From the NCBI RefSeq assembly GCF_037996825.1, contig NZ_JBBNAC010000001.1, forward strand, positions 806,001 through 870,000: DNA of 64,000 bases, written 5' to 3'. The translations under genes and the position numbers were made by a program. This document shows positions 41,964 through 50,612 of this stretch, in pieces. Source of the stretch: Bdellovibrio sp. BCCA (lineage in GTDB: Bacteria > Bdellovibrionota > Bdellovibrionia > Bdellovibrionales > Bdellovibrionaceae). Under the pieces are notes generated by a model. It was given only the letters and a program-made list of their open reading frames with translations. It was not told where the DNA came from and searched no databases. Every line of letters begins with the position of its first letter. The first letter of the stretch is position 1.

Positions 41964-43094
41964 ATGAATGCGCTCACCAGAATGGCAGCATTGTCCTTTT
42001 TAGTAGGACTTTACGTGGGATGTTCCCCTGTGAAGTTCGCGTTGGACGACAGCAAATGTAAAGAAAGCGGTTGTATCGTTGAAAACGGGAAATACTCGTT
42101 CAACTATACGGCGACGGCGGGTCGTGGAAAAGTCGACATTCTGATTGTGAACGACAACTCAGCTTCGATGTCGTTTGAACAAGCGCGCTTGGCTCCTCGC
42201 TTTAATAACTTTATTTCTGAATTAGATAATCAAAAGATCGACTATCGTATCGCAATGACAACAACAGATGTCGCAAGGTCCGATGCGGGAAGTTTAATTT
42301 CTTTTGGCGGAAATCCTTATATTACCGGAAATCATTCAGACAGATTCAATTTGTTTAATCAAACGATTCAAAGACCGGAGACTTTGGCTTGCGAAAAGTT
42401 CATTGCAAACTGGATCCGTAACAACGGTGGTAACAGAGACTCCATCAATTCATCAGCTTATTCTCAAGAGTACGCAAGAAATTGCCCATCAGGTGATGAG
42501 CGTGGCGTTTACGCTGCGAACTTAGTTGTGAATAACAATCCTTCAAGCTTTATCCGTAGTGATGCTCACTTGGCTGTGATCTTCTTGGCGGACGAGGATG
42601 AAAGAAGCGGTCTTTATCAAAATCAAGGTTATGCTCTTGAGCAAATGGATCAACCTGGTTACTTCGTCAGCAACGTCAAAGCGAAATTGGGTGAAGATAA
42701 ATTCAATTCTTTGAGTGTGCATGCGATTGTTGTGAAAGATCAAAACTGCTTAAACCAACAAAATAGCCAAGCGTTGGACAACTACAGTCCGACAGTGGGA
42801 TTGGTGACGGGCAGTTACGGAAACGTTTACCTTTCATTCACAAATGCCGGCTGGGGAAGCTCAGCGGATATTTGTTCGAATGATTATACGACTCAGTTGG
42901 GTCAAATTCGCTCGAAAATTTCAGAGCGTATTAAGGACATCGTGTTGAACTGTTCAAATCCAACAGACCTTGTTGTGACGGTTTCAGGAAGCCCTGTTTC
43001 TCATCACTTGGAAGGCAAGACGTTGAAGTTCAATCAATACTTGGCTCCAGGCACGAGCGTGAGCTTGTCATACAAGTGCAGCTCTTTGGACTAA
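41964..43094 (+). CDS. von Willebrand factor A-like lipoprotein
   Basis: 376 residues from ATG 41964 (GAGAGGTG precedes it). The lipobox is GLYVGCSPV. The mature protein has VDILIVNDNSASMSFEQA, a D-x-S-x-S-like metal-ion-dependent adhesion site with Asn-Asp-Asn in front. Several further Cys residues (LACEKFI, NCPSGD, NCLNQQ, DICSND, NCSNP, YKCSS) suggest disulfides. vWA domains mediate metal-dependent protein binding, so a surface-binding role is plausible. Its own terminator follows. Confidence 0.82.
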   Translation: MNALTRMAALSFLVGLYVGCSPVKFALDDSKCKESGCIVENGKYSFNYTATAGRGKVDILIVNDNSASMSFEQARLAPRFNNFISELDNQKIDYRIAMTTTDVARSDAGSLISFGGNPYITGNHSDRFNLFNQTIQRPETLACEKFIANWIRNNGGNRDSINSSAYSQEYARNCPSGDERGVYAANLVVNNNPSSFIRSDAHLAVIFLADEDERSGLYQNQGYALEQMDQPGYFVSNVKAKLGEDKFNSLSVHAIVVKDQNCLNQQNSQALDNYSPTVGLVTGSYGNVYLSFTNAGWGSSADICSNDYTTQLGQIRSKISERIKDIVLNCSNPTDLVVTVSGSPVSHHLEGKTLKFNQYLAPGTSVSLSYKCSSLD

Positions 43095-43124
43095 GGCAAG
43101 GTCCACACCTTGCCTTTTTTATTT
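43093..43124 (+). terminator. terminator of the vWA-like lipoprotein gene
   Basis: AAGGCAAGG (43093-43101) pairs with CCTTGCCTT (43108-43116), then TTTTATTT. It begins within the stop codon. The gap after it, to 43297, holds nothing else that is clear. Confidence 0.9.
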
Positions 43125-43297
43125 CTCCCGCGCCATTTGTATTAAAAAGTGCTTAATCTGATTTTGATTTATTCAAATTGAGACAAAATGTTTTATAAAA
43201 TGTAGAACTTCTAATCATCGCCATGAATCTTTCTTGTTTGTTACTTTTTCTGAACCTAAGGCTTTAGTCCTGAAAGTGGTTTCCGATACATCTAACC

Positions 43298-43984
43298 ATG
43301 GGCATGTTAGACAGATACAAAAAAAAGGGCGGCTTCAATCAACTTCTTCAACTTCTTGAGACTTCTCCTATGGCGAAGCGAGAGCAGTTTTTAGGTCTTA
43401 TCGCAGGGGAAAGTCCCGCGTGGGAGGATGCGCTTCGTAAGCGAATCCTGACGATCGATAAGGTGTATAGTTGGGATGGGCAATATCTCGTAGAAATCTT
43501 TTCGCGAGTGCAGCCACTCACGTTGGCGAATGCACTTCATGGCTCTCCACAAGAGCAAGTGGATCAGCTTCTAGGCTGCCTGCCGCCGATTTCTAAACGC
43601 AAGATCACAGATCTTTTGGCAGAGTCAAATCCGACCCCCGCAGAGAAGTCGACGTGTATTTCAAGAATGCTTTCTGAGGTGCGCGGGTTTATTTCGCAAG
43701 GGATCTTGAAGCTAGAAAAGATTGATCCGGATCTGCATGTTCCTGAGAACATCGAAGAGGTGCTCAGTGCAGGTGGTTTCACGGTGCCTCTGACATATGA
43801 TTACGATACCACGAAGAAAGAGGCGAAACCGGCTGCCGTTGGTGAGACGACAGATCCGGGCGCGCAGCAAGAAGTGGATTTCTTAAAAAGAAAACTCAAT
43901 CAACTTGCCTCTGAAGTGAATGCTCTAAAGCACGAAAACTCTGTCTTAAAAGACAAGCTCACTCAGATTAAAAAGATCGCTTAA
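43298..43984 (+). CDS. FliG C-terminal-like protein with coiled-coil tail
   Basis: 228 residues, soluble. Residues about 10-142 align by eye with the middle and C-terminal domains of flagellar rotor protein FliG: ILTIDKVYSWDGQYLVEIFS, ANALHGSPQEQVDQLLGCLP, SKRKITDLL and EVRGFISQGILKLE follow FliG's order of helices. The N-terminal FliF-binding domain is missing, and some torque-helix charges seem altered. A Pro/Thr linker and a coiled coil (190-226) are added. No flagellar gene is adjacent. There is no clear ribosome binding site before the ATG, and a second ATG at 43304 is possible. It is probably a repurposed FliG-like scaffold. Confidence 0.65.
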   Translation: MGMLDRYKKKGGFNQLLQLLETSPMAKREQFLGLIAGESPAWEDALRKRILTIDKVYSWDGQYLVEIFSRVQPLTLANALHGSPQEQVDQLLGCLPPISKRKITDLLAESNPTPAEKSTCISRMLSEVRGFISQGILKLEKIDPDLHVPENIEEVLSAGGFTVPLTYDYDTTKKEAKPAAVGETTDPGAQQEVDFLKRKLNQLASEVNALKHENSVLKDKLTQIKKIA

Positions 43985-44001
43985 ATTTATTCTTTCAGAC
44001 A

Positions 44002-44034
44002 AAAGGCGCTGGTGTTCTGTCAGCGCTTTTTCTT
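44002..44034 (+). terminator. terminator after the FliG-like gene
   Basis: GCGCTG (44006-44011) pairs with CAGCGC (44021-44026), followed by TTTTTCTTTT. Confidence 0.75.
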
Positions 44035-44190
44035 TTCCGGATTTCATCTGAAGACATCTGTGTTTCAAATCGAAACAACAAATCCCCACATTTTGTCGAG
44101 TCTTTTGACAAACTGAGTTTTCTCTAAACCCAGCCCAACCCTCAGTCGATATGCCAGACATAGGACGTCAAATTAGTACGTGAGGTAAAA

Positions 44191-45918
44191 ATGTCATCGC
44201 AGATGTTCAGCATGTTTGTTGGGTCGCTTTTGGTCGTGTCTGTTTCAGCGCAAGCTCAATCTTTGTCTGTTCCACAGCTCGACCTAGAGTCACAATTCTA
44301 TCAAGAGTTAGCAAAAGAGTCGGGTCAAGATGTTCCAACCGCGAAAGGATTTCTCGAAGAAGTTCCAGATGGTTTGAGCACAAAGGACATGAGTCCTCAA
44401 TGTGATCCTCGACGTTTCGAAGATAGCATTGTCGGTAAAAAACTTTCCACCGCGCAATACTACAAAGTTGCCAAAGATTATTTCGCAAGATGTGCGAATG
44501 AGCTAACAAGCAACTCTACAACGGGGATTTTGGGACTTCTTAAATTTTCGAAGTTTCAATATCCGTTCCTCACTCATCCGCAAGTGAAAGAATTCATGGT
44601 GAAACTTCCGGATGGAACAAAAATTCCGGGAATTTTGGCAATGAAACAAGATCCTCGTCCTCGTCCACTCGTAATTGTGAAGTGCGGCGTTTTCTGCTCA
44701 GCGGCGCAGACAGCGTCGATGAAAAGTTACTTGATGCACTTATTCGATCAAAGCCCGTTTAACGTTTTGCTTTTAGCGAATCAAACCGGCATGGACTATA
44801 TCTACTACAATAAAAAAGTAACTTTGGGCGGTTGGTCTGAAGGTTATGAAGCGATTGAGGTCGGTAAGTGGATGCGTGATAAGTGGGAATACAAAGATCG
44901 TATTTCCAGTGTTCACTTAATGGGTATCAGTCTTGGCGGTAATGCGGCCGTGATGGGCGCGGCTTTCAATGATAAATATCTTCTTCCTGATGGGAAAAAA
45001 GTGTTTAATTCAGTGACGGCGATTTGTCCGGTGGTAAGCCTTCGTCCGACGTTGGATCATCTGTTCGGCGGTCAAATTGTAGGTCGTATCTTTGCTAAAA
45101 TGTCGAAAGATCATTTTAGAGAAGCTCGTCAATACATCACGGATGTTCCTGATTTGATCACAGACGGAAAAATTCCATCCAGTCGTTTGGGTATGGCTGA
45201 TTATATCGGTGAGCTGGCGTCGACATCTTTACAAAGACGTGGAATTGCAAGCACTCCGCAGTCTTATTTCAAATCCAATAACTTCTGGAACTGGAAAGAG
45301 GAAGTAAAGACACCTTTAATGGTGTGGGCTTCCAAAGACGATATGGTTGTGAACAACGAAATCAACGCCCAAGTTGTAGAGCATGATGATTTCTATGAAA
45401 AGTCTGCGAACGTAGGCGTGCTTAATCTGAAATACGGAAATCACTGCGGCTTTTCATCAGCGTACGGAGCACAAGCTTCTGCGGCAGTGTTGAGAACTTT
45501 CGTATTAACTCACAGTCCCGAGTTCGTAGATGAATACAATAAGAAACAAGAAATGCCTTGGACATTTGGTTTCAAAAAACTGGGTCCTCAATATGAGCAT
45601 ATCGGTCAAAGCTGGAACTTTTCTTCTCAGTCAGACCAAGTGAAAGTTTCTTTCCGCATCTTTAATTGGAATGGCGGCAGAGAGTGTGCTGACAAAGGTC
45701 CATGGTTGGCGAACCGTTCGTGCACAACTACGAAAGAGATTTGGGTGCCAGTGTCTTCTTTGACAGCATTGGGTGCGCGTATTCCTCGTACGGAGGCGGA
45801 AGCTCAGGCATTGACTCGCGAATTTAACACGAAAGTGGAATTCCGTATCAAAGGCCATCCGCTTAATGGTACAAATAGTAATGAATTCTATATGATTTGG
45901 AGAAGTCACTTCGAATGA
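44191..45918 (+). CDS. secreted alpha/beta-hydrolase-like protein
   Basis: 575 residues with a signal peptide (MSSQMFSMFVGSLLVVSVSAQA). The core resembles YheT-type hydrolases: LVIVKCGVFCSAAQTASMKS, then HLMGISLGGNAAVMGAA with the nucleophile-type Ser near residue 247, WASKDDMVVNNE as the acid loop and KYGNHCGFSSAYG with the His. The C-terminal 110 residues appear to be an extra domain with two Cys. It is probably a periplasmic or secreted esterase or peptidase. The stop overlaps the pyroglutamyl peptidase start by four bases. Confidence 0.8.
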   Translation: MSSQMFSMFVGSLLVVSVSAQAQSLSVPQLDLESQFYQELAKESGQDVPTAKGFLEEVPDGLSTKDMSPQCDPRRFEDSIVGKKLSTAQYYKVAKDYFARCANELTSNSTTGILGLLKFSKFQYPFLTHPQVKEFMVKLPDGTKIPGILAMKQDPRPRPLVIVKCGVFCSAAQTASMKSYLMHLFDQSPFNVLLLANQTGMDYIYYNKKVTLGGWSEGYEAIEVGKWMRDKWEYKDRISSVHLMGISLGGNAAVMGAAFNDKYLLPDGKKVFNSVTAICPVVSLRPTLDHLFGGQIVGRIFAKMSKDHFREARQYITDVPDLITDGKIPSSRLGMADYIGELASTSLQRRGIASTPQSYFKSNNFWNWKEEVKTPLMVWASKDDMVVNNEINAQVVEHDDFYEKSANVGVLNLKYGNHCGFSSAYGAQASAAVLRTFVLTHSPEFVDEYNKKQEMPWTFGFKKLGPQYEHIGQSWNFSSQSDQVKVSFRIFNWNGGRECADKGPWLANRSCTTTKEIWVPVSSLTALGARIPRTEAEAQALTREFNTKVEFRIKGHPLNGTNSNEFYMIWRSHFE

Positions 45919-46532
45919 TGAAGACGCCTCGAATTCTTGTTACCGGTTTTTCTCCTTTTCTTGGGGAGAAAATCAATCCAAGTGAAATCCTTCTTGAATG
46001 GCTCAAGAAGGATTTTGCCTTTCAAAGCAAAGTTGAAACATTGCTTTTGCCAGTTTCTTTTGCGGCTGCTGCGTCTTTGTTAGAGTCTCGCATTGCGCAG
46101 ACGTCCTATGATTATATTTTCATGTTGGGACAAGCTGGAGGGCGTTCAAAAATCAATCTTGAACGTGTGGCTCTCAATTGGATCGAAACCGAAAAGCCAG
46201 ATGAAGATGGTGTGACTCCTTTGCAGGGGCCTATTGTCTCTGGAAAAGAAAGTGCTTTGTTTTCTACCTTGCTTGTATCTAAATTTAAAGACCAGTTGCA
46301 AGAAAAGCAGCTCCCTATTGCGGTCTCCCTTAGTGCGGGCGGATATGTCTGCAACTACGTTTATTACAAAACTCTTTTGTGGCTTCGGGAAAATAAAAGA
46401 AAAAGCCAAGCTTGCTTTATTCATGTGCCTTTTTTGCCAGAGCAAGTTTTAGATAAGCCAGATATGCCTTCCATGGATTTAGAAACCATGAAGAAAGTCT
46501 TGGAAGAAATTCTTCAAATCGCCTTAAATTGA
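45915..46532 (+). CDS. pcp: pyroglutamyl-peptidase I-like protein
   Basis: Cytosolic cysteine peptidase (family C15) that removes N-terminal pyroglutamate. It is 205 residues. ILVTGFSPFLGEKINPSE matches the family N-terminus GFEPFGG-N-x-S, the catalytic Glu is in NLERVALNW, the Cys in LSAGGYVCNYVYYK and the His in CFIHVPFLPEQ. The start overlaps the preceding gene's stop. It would help digest peptides taken from prey (inference). Confidence 0.88.
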   Translation: MMKTPRILVTGFSPFLGEKINPSEILLEWLKKDFAFQSKVETLLLPVSFAAAASLLESRIAQTSYDYIFMLGQAGGRSKINLERVALNWIETEKPDEDGVTPLQGPIVSGKESALFSTLLVSKFKDQLQEKQLPIAVSLSAGGYVCNYVYYKTLLWLRENKRKSQACFIHVPFLPEQVLDKPDMPSMDLETMKKVLEEILQIALN

Positions 46533-46593
46533 GAAAAATATTTTTGAACCTGACCCCTGGGAACAGCGTCTAAAGCTGTAAATAGGAGGAACT

Positions 46594-47010
46594 ATGAAGT
46601 TCTCTAAGTCTCTTATAACGATTTTAGCAATCACGATGCTTTCTGGAATCGCTATGGCTCGCGGAGAGCGGGATCATCATAAGGACGAATTTGCTCCTAT
46701 GGAGCGTCAATTCAGTCCTGAGAAGATGAAAGATCTGGGGCTGAGCTCAGAACAGATTTCTAAACTCAAAGCTTTGCGTGAAGCTAAAAAAGAAGAGGTT
46801 AAAAAACTTCGTGAGGAAATGAAACAGGCAAAGATGGCTTTTAAAGAGGCCGTAAGAACCAATGCTTCCAAGGATGCTATTTCACAAGCTTATCAAGCGA
46901 TGATGGATAAAAAGATTCAGCTTGGCAAAGCCCGACTTGAGAACTTGTTGGCGGCAAGAGACGTGTTAACAGATGAGCAACGCGCGAAGCTTTTCAACAA
47001 AGGACAATAA
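46594..47010 (+). CDS. Spy/CpxP/ZraP-like periplasmic protein
   Basis: 138 residues with a signal peptide ending MAMA. The mature protein is all-helical and highly charged, with two LTxxQ-like stretches (LGLSSEQISKLKALR and RDVLTDEQRAKLF), the hallmark of the Spy/CpxP/CnrX family of envelope chaperones and metal sensors. A His-rich N-terminus (RDHHKDE) could bind metal. It is followed closely by an ECF sigma gene and an anti-sigma-like gene, so it is probably the sensing part of a stress cassette (inference). Confidence 0.8.
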   Translation: MKFSKSLITILAITMLSGIAMARGERDHHKDEFAPMERQFSPEKMKDLGLSSEQISKLKALREAKKEEVKKLREEMKQAKMAFKEAVRTNASKDAISQAYQAMMDKKIQLGKARLENLLAARDVLTDEQRAKLFNKGQ

Positions 47011-47020
47011 GGCAGACAAA

Positions 47021-47512
47021 GTGAGTTTAAACTCCGAAGAAGCTTTTAAATTGTTCTACGAGTCCCACGCTTCCAAAGTGCGGGGCCTTCTTTTCCGTTT
47101 GGTCGGTGAAGCTTCTTTGAGCGATCTCACGCAAGAAACCTTTATGAAAGCCTGGGAATATCGAGAACGGTTTCGTGGTGAAAGTGAAGCCTCTACGTGG
47201 CTTTATCGAATTGCCTATAACTGTGCCGTTGATTTCCTGCGCCGGTCGGGAAAGGCCCGTGAGAATTTACAGATAGATCTAGTTACGGACACATTGGAAA
47301 AAAATATTTCTGACAAAGAAATCGCAAATCTGGCTTTAAAGAGTCTTGATATCGAGCACAGGGCCGTTGCTGTTTTATTTTATATTGAAGATCAACCGAT
47401 CAAAGATATTGCTGTGATATTAGAACTTCCCGAAGGAACGGTGAAGTCGAGATTGAATCATGCACGTAATAAAATGAGCGAAGTCTTAACAAAGAAAGGA
47501 GTGAAGTTATGA
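47021..47512 (+). CDS. ECF-type RNA polymerase sigma factor
   Basis: 163 residues from GTG 47021; an ATG at 46973 would overlap the preceding gene by 38 bases and add 16 unlikely residues. Region 2 is YESHASKVRGLLFRLVG with DLTQETFMKAWEYRERFRGE (-10 binding), and region 4 is FYIEDQPIKDIAVILELPEGTVKSRLNHARNKM. The next gene overlaps it by four bases and looks like its anti-sigma factor. The Spy-like gene upstream completes the unit. Confidence 0.92.
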   Translation: MSLNSEEAFKLFYESHASKVRGLLFRLVGEASLSDLTQETFMKAWEYRERFRGESEASTWLYRIAYNCAVDFLRRSGKARENLQIDLVTDTLEKNISDKEIANLALKSLDIEHRAVAVLFYIEDQPIKDIAVILELPEGTVKSRLNHARNKMSEVLTKKGVKL

Positions 47513-47811
47513 GTGACGACCTTTTAAAAAAGTTCTTAAAAGAAAATACAGCAGAAGTTCCGTCAGCTCCGCTGGGAGAATCTTCGCGTATCTGGCGTAA
47601 GATCAATGACAAGTCCGAACGCAAGCGTATGTGGTGGATCGTACTTCCGGTGATGGCAACGAGCTGTCTGCTAGCTATTGTTATGCGTTTAGAAAAGCCC
47701 GCTCCTGTCATGGGGGAAGAGGAAGCGTATCTTTATCAAGAATGGAATGAAATGGTGAGCGACGTTGATACGGACGTTGATCAGGAATTTGTTTCTGTCT
47801 TTGAAAAATAA
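47509..47811 (+). CDS. small membrane protein, likely anti-sigma factor
   Basis: 100 residues: a cytoplasmic N-terminus (1-40, with SDDLLKKFLKENTAEVP), one membrane helix (42-59) and an acidic periplasmic tail. It has no zinc-type HxxxCxxC. Its position directly after an ECF sigma gene with an ATGA overlap, and a single-pass topology, fit an anti-sigma factor, but this rests on context. Confidence 0.65.
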   Translation: MSDDLLKKFLKENTAEVPSAPLGESSRIWRKINDKSERKRMWWIVLPVMATSCLLAIVMRLEKPAPVMGEEEAYLYQEWNEMVSDVDTDVDQEFVSVFEK

Positions 47812-47843
47812 CAAAGCGTCGTTTTTCAGGCGACGCTTTGTTT
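47811..47843. terminator. bidirectional terminator between the sigma cassette and the OmpA-like gene
   Basis: ACAAAGCGTCG (47811-47821) pairs perfectly with CGACGCTTTGT (47831-47841). Confidence 0.8.
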
Positions 47844-47856
47844 GCCCGCTTCCTTG

Positions 47857-49011
47857 TTATTCAATTTGCGAAAGTACTTCACGAAGTTTTGCTTCGTCTT
47901 TAACTCCCGTGAACACAAGTTCTGCGCGACGATCTGAAGCCTGAACTCCTGTAGAATCCTCAGAGCCCATGCCTTTAGCTATAACATCCGAAGAGCGAAG
48001 TCCGTTTTGGCGCATGATATTGCGAACGGAATCAGCTCGTTGTTGTGAAATTCTTTGATTGATAGCAGGGCTTCCAGAGGCATCGGCATACCCGTGGATC
48101 TCCACTTTTTCAAAGAGATCTCTATTATCAGCTAAAGCTTTGGCCACTTTAGATAGTTTTTCCTGATCCTCAGTGGAAACAGAAGCTTTTGCTGTATTGA
48201 ACTGAATTTCACTGCCTGAACCTAAAACGCTGGAAAGTGCGACATTACGAAGGGCGGACTGTGGCTGAACCTCAGCGACAGGACGAGAAGGTGGTGTTGA
48301 AACTTCTTCATTGGCCATTTCTTCAGATGTAGCAGACTCTTCATCTAAATTCGTTACGTTTTGCGGTTCACGTTGAACAGGATTTTCGTTCGCTGCTGTT
48401 TGACGGACCGAAGTTCTGTAAGCTCCTGGATTCCAACCGATTTGCAAATCAACGAGATACATAGGAACTAATCCGTCCGTGTTGTTTGTGAGTGACATTG
48501 CACGCACGCCCAGACGAGCCAGCCAGCTTGGTGTCATGTTGAATTCACGAAGTACCTGCAAGCCGACAAAGTGCGCGTCTCCCTGATCTGCAGAAAGAGC
48601 TTTACCTTGTTCGTATAGTTGATCCGCAACTATACCTGCTTGCCATTTACTATCCCAGCGATAACGGGCTGCTAATTCCAACGCTCCACCTGTTCTCGAG
48701 GTATCGAGTGTGGTATCCCGACTTTGTGTGAATTGTTGGTTGTTCACACCGTAACCTAGATCCATAACAAAATGGGATGCAGGGAAGTAGTAAGATCCTA
48801 AGAGTTTTAAGGTAGCAGGGGTGCCTTCTGCTGCGCTGACATTTTCATATCCTGTGTAACCACCACCAAGTGCGATGAACGGAACAAGGCCTTCTGGAGC
48901 ACGTTCAGCTTCTTCGCGAGAAAATTCAAGAGCACTTGTCGTCGGTGTTTGTTGATTTGCGTTAGCTAAGGACCCAACACTGATTAAAGCGACGAGGATG
49001 AGTGTTTTCAT
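47857..49011 (-). CDS. OmpA-family outer membrane protein
   Basis: 384 residues from 49011, because GGAG lies six bases before it and MKTLILVALISVGSLANA is a proper signal peptide; longer in-frame starts add non-signal sequence. The N-terminal half is a predicted eight-strand barrel (GGGYTGYENVS...VMDLGYGVN...QAGIVADQLYEQGKAL). After a Pro/Glu/Ser linker (about 205-255), the C-terminal OmpA domain binds peptidoglycan: IQFNTAKASVS, IHGYADASGSPAINQRISQQ and SDRRAELVF with the ligand-binding Asp and Arg. It anchors the outer membrane to the wall. Confidence 0.93.
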   Translation of the reverse strand: MKTLILVALISVGSLANANQQTPTTSALEFSREEAERAPEGLVPFIALGGGYTGYENVSAAEGTPATLKLLGSYYFPASHFVMDLGYGVNNQQFTQSRDTTLDTSRTGGALELAARYRWDSKWQAGIVADQLYEQGKALSADQGDAHFVGLQVLREFNMTPSWLARLGVRAMSLTNNTDGLVPMYLVDLQIGWNPGAYRTSVRQTAANENPVQREPQNVTNLDEESATSEEMANEEVSTPPSRPVAEVQPQSALRNVALSSVLGSGSEIQFNTAKASVSTEDQEKLSKVAKALADNRDLFEKVEIHGYADASGSPAINQRISQQRADSVRNIMRQNGLRSSDVIAKGMGSEDSTGVQASDRRAELVFTGVKDEAKLREVLSQIE

Positions 49012-49281
49012 AGCCATCTCCTTTTTTAACATCTTCAGTATCGACCTTGTATAGAGAGGGTCAAATTTTTGCGAGCCTAAAGAATGGAGCTTTGTTGAGA
49101 TAAATAGTTTGCACATTACTGCAAAGAAATTTGTCCACTTAAAAAGATGTGGCATGTCAAACCGAGACTTGCCAACGTCTGTTTTCAAATTTGAAACAAG
49201 AGACGCTAAACTCGGTGCATACAATTTGACCTTACTCAGTCCTCCTTCTAGAGTTTTTAAATGACATTGTGGAGGCATTTT

Positions 49282-49848
49282 ATGCGTAAGGTTTTAGTTG
49301 TATTGATGGGGCTTTTTATTGTGTCTTGTGCTTCAAAACACAAAGCAAAAGATATCGATACAAATGTGGATATGTCAGCACCAGTGCGGTCTGATTCTGT
49401 TGTTGGCGTTAAAGACGGCGACATGGTTTATCAACGTAAAGTGGCAATGAATGAAGAATTGCGCCGTTTAGAATTAGATGTCTATGATCTTGAAGCGAAA
49501 GTGATGGGCGGACCTCGTTATTTAGACAACCGCGGCCTTTATGGTGTGTTACGTGACTGTCGCGTTCAGCTGGGCGATGTCAATAACAGTGGCGATGGCA
49601 AAGTCCGTTGGACTGAAGCACGTGAATATGTCACGCCGGACGATGATTTTTCATCGATGGGTATCGAGGATAAAAAACGCATCGTCGGGGTTTCTGAAGA
49701 ATTCTTAAAAGATCGATTGGCGCGCTTTAGAGGTTACAGAAATACCCTGGAAAAGCGTCAGGATGAGTATGAAACAAAAGTAAAAATGTGCCAGTTGGAA
49801 CTGGCGGCGCAAAAGAAAAAAGCGAAATCCGCTGAACTTTCTGAATAG
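49282..49848 (+). CDS. helical lipoprotein
   Basis: 188 residues from ATG 49282, with GGAGG eight bases before. Lipobox LFIVSCASK (Cys about 15). The mature protein is charged, with coiled-coil-like helices (residues 50-75 and 135-180), and holds DVNNSGDGKVRWTEAREY, which looks like a calcium-binding-like acidic loop (D-x-N-x-S-x-D). The family is not recognised. It is divergent from the OmpA-like gene. Confidence 0.75.
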   Translation: MRKVLVVLMGLFIVSCASKHKAKDIDTNVDMSAPVRSDSVVGVKDGDMVYQRKVAMNEELRRLELDVYDLEAKVMGGPRYLDNRGLYGVLRDCRVQLGDVNNSGDGKVRWTEAREYVTPDDDFSSMGIEDKKRIVGVSEEFLKDRLARFRGYRNTLEKRQDEYETKVKMCQLELAAQKKKAKSAELSE

Positions 49849-49852
49849 TAAT

Positions 49853-49878
49853 AAAAGGCTCCTCCTGGAGCCTTTTTC
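49853..49878 (+). terminator. terminator of the helical lipoprotein gene
   Basis: AAAAGGCTCC (49853-49862) pairs with GGAGCCTTTT (49867-49876), followed by T residues. Confidence 0.88.
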
Positions 49879-50002
49879 GTTGCCTGTCTAATCTTTCGTC
49901 AGTCTTCCTGCTCTCAGAGCGCTCCTAAAGAACTTTCCAGATGGCTCGTTTTTAGCTAGGAATGCGAGTGATTTAACAACTCCTAAATTGGAAGGTAATT
50001 TT

Positions 50003-50560
50003 ATGAAGAAGACTCTAGCGGCTCTTTTTTCCTTGTTGGCTCTGAGCAGTGTAGCTTCGGCAGCTCCTTATTATACGGGAGTGGGCTGTAACGAAGAAGG
50101 TACGCGTTGTACTTTCGGAAAGCCGTCTGGCCGTGTTTTGAACTGGAGTAAAAAAGGTACGGTTCAAGAGTTGGGCGAACGTTGTGAAAAGTTCATCAAC
50201 AATATCGAAGCTCGTAAAAATGAAATCGCCAAATCTCAACGAGTTGAGTTGAAGTATAAGAACTTCACTTACGGTTACTCTCAGGACATCCAAGAAGACG
50301 GCCGCGCAAAGATCATATGCAGCGTAGAGCTTCATTCTGAAGTGCCTGAGGTTAAATTTGACTCAAGAATTGTTAAGAAATTTTTCTGGGTTTGTGAATC
50401 AAAAGACAGCGCTGGCATCTGTGCTCATTACGTAAGTGAGTGTGAAGCGGCTCGTGATGAAGCTCTTCAAGACAAAAACGTGTTAGACGCTACAATCTAC
50501 CGTGGTGCTTCTTTGTTGCAAGGTTCGATCTGTGAAGTTGTTACGGTGAAGTTTAAATAG
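50003..50560 (+). CDS. secreted protein with paired cysteines
   Basis: 185 residues from ATG 50003, behind GGAAGG. The signal peptide MKKTLAALFSLLALSSVASA is clear. The mature part holds eight Cys residues (GCNEEGTRCTFG, ERCEKF, IICSVE, VCESKDSAGICAHYVSECEA, GSICEVV), likely all in disulfides. No family is recognised. A terminator follows. Confidence 0.78.
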   Translation: MKKTLAALFSLLALSSVASAAPYYTGVGCNEEGTRCTFGKPSGRVLNWSKKGTVQELGERCEKFINNIEARKNEIAKSQRVELKYKNFTYGYSQDIQEDGRAKIICSVELHSEVPEVKFDSRIVKKFFWVCESKDSAGICAHYVSECEAARDEALQDKNVLDATIYRGASLLQGSICEVVTVKFK

Positions 50561-50581
50561 TTCTGTAATTTTAATTGAAAC

Positions 50582-50612
50582 AAAAAAGCCCGGTCTGCAC
50601 CGGGCTTTTTTT
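50582..50612. terminator. shared terminator between convergent genes
   Basis: AAAAAAGCCCGG (50582-50593) pairs with CCGGGCTTTTTTT (50600-50612). Confidence 0.9.

Noticed and set aside
43257-43289. A flagellar sigma-28-like promoter before the FliG-like gene (TCCGATAC at 43282-43289).
   Set aside because: No TAAA-type -35 lies at the required spacing of about 15 bases; a chance match is likely.
49012-49278. A longer OmpA-like protein starting at 49278.
   Set aside because: The added 89 residues lack signal features, while 49011 has GGAG and a standard signal peptide.
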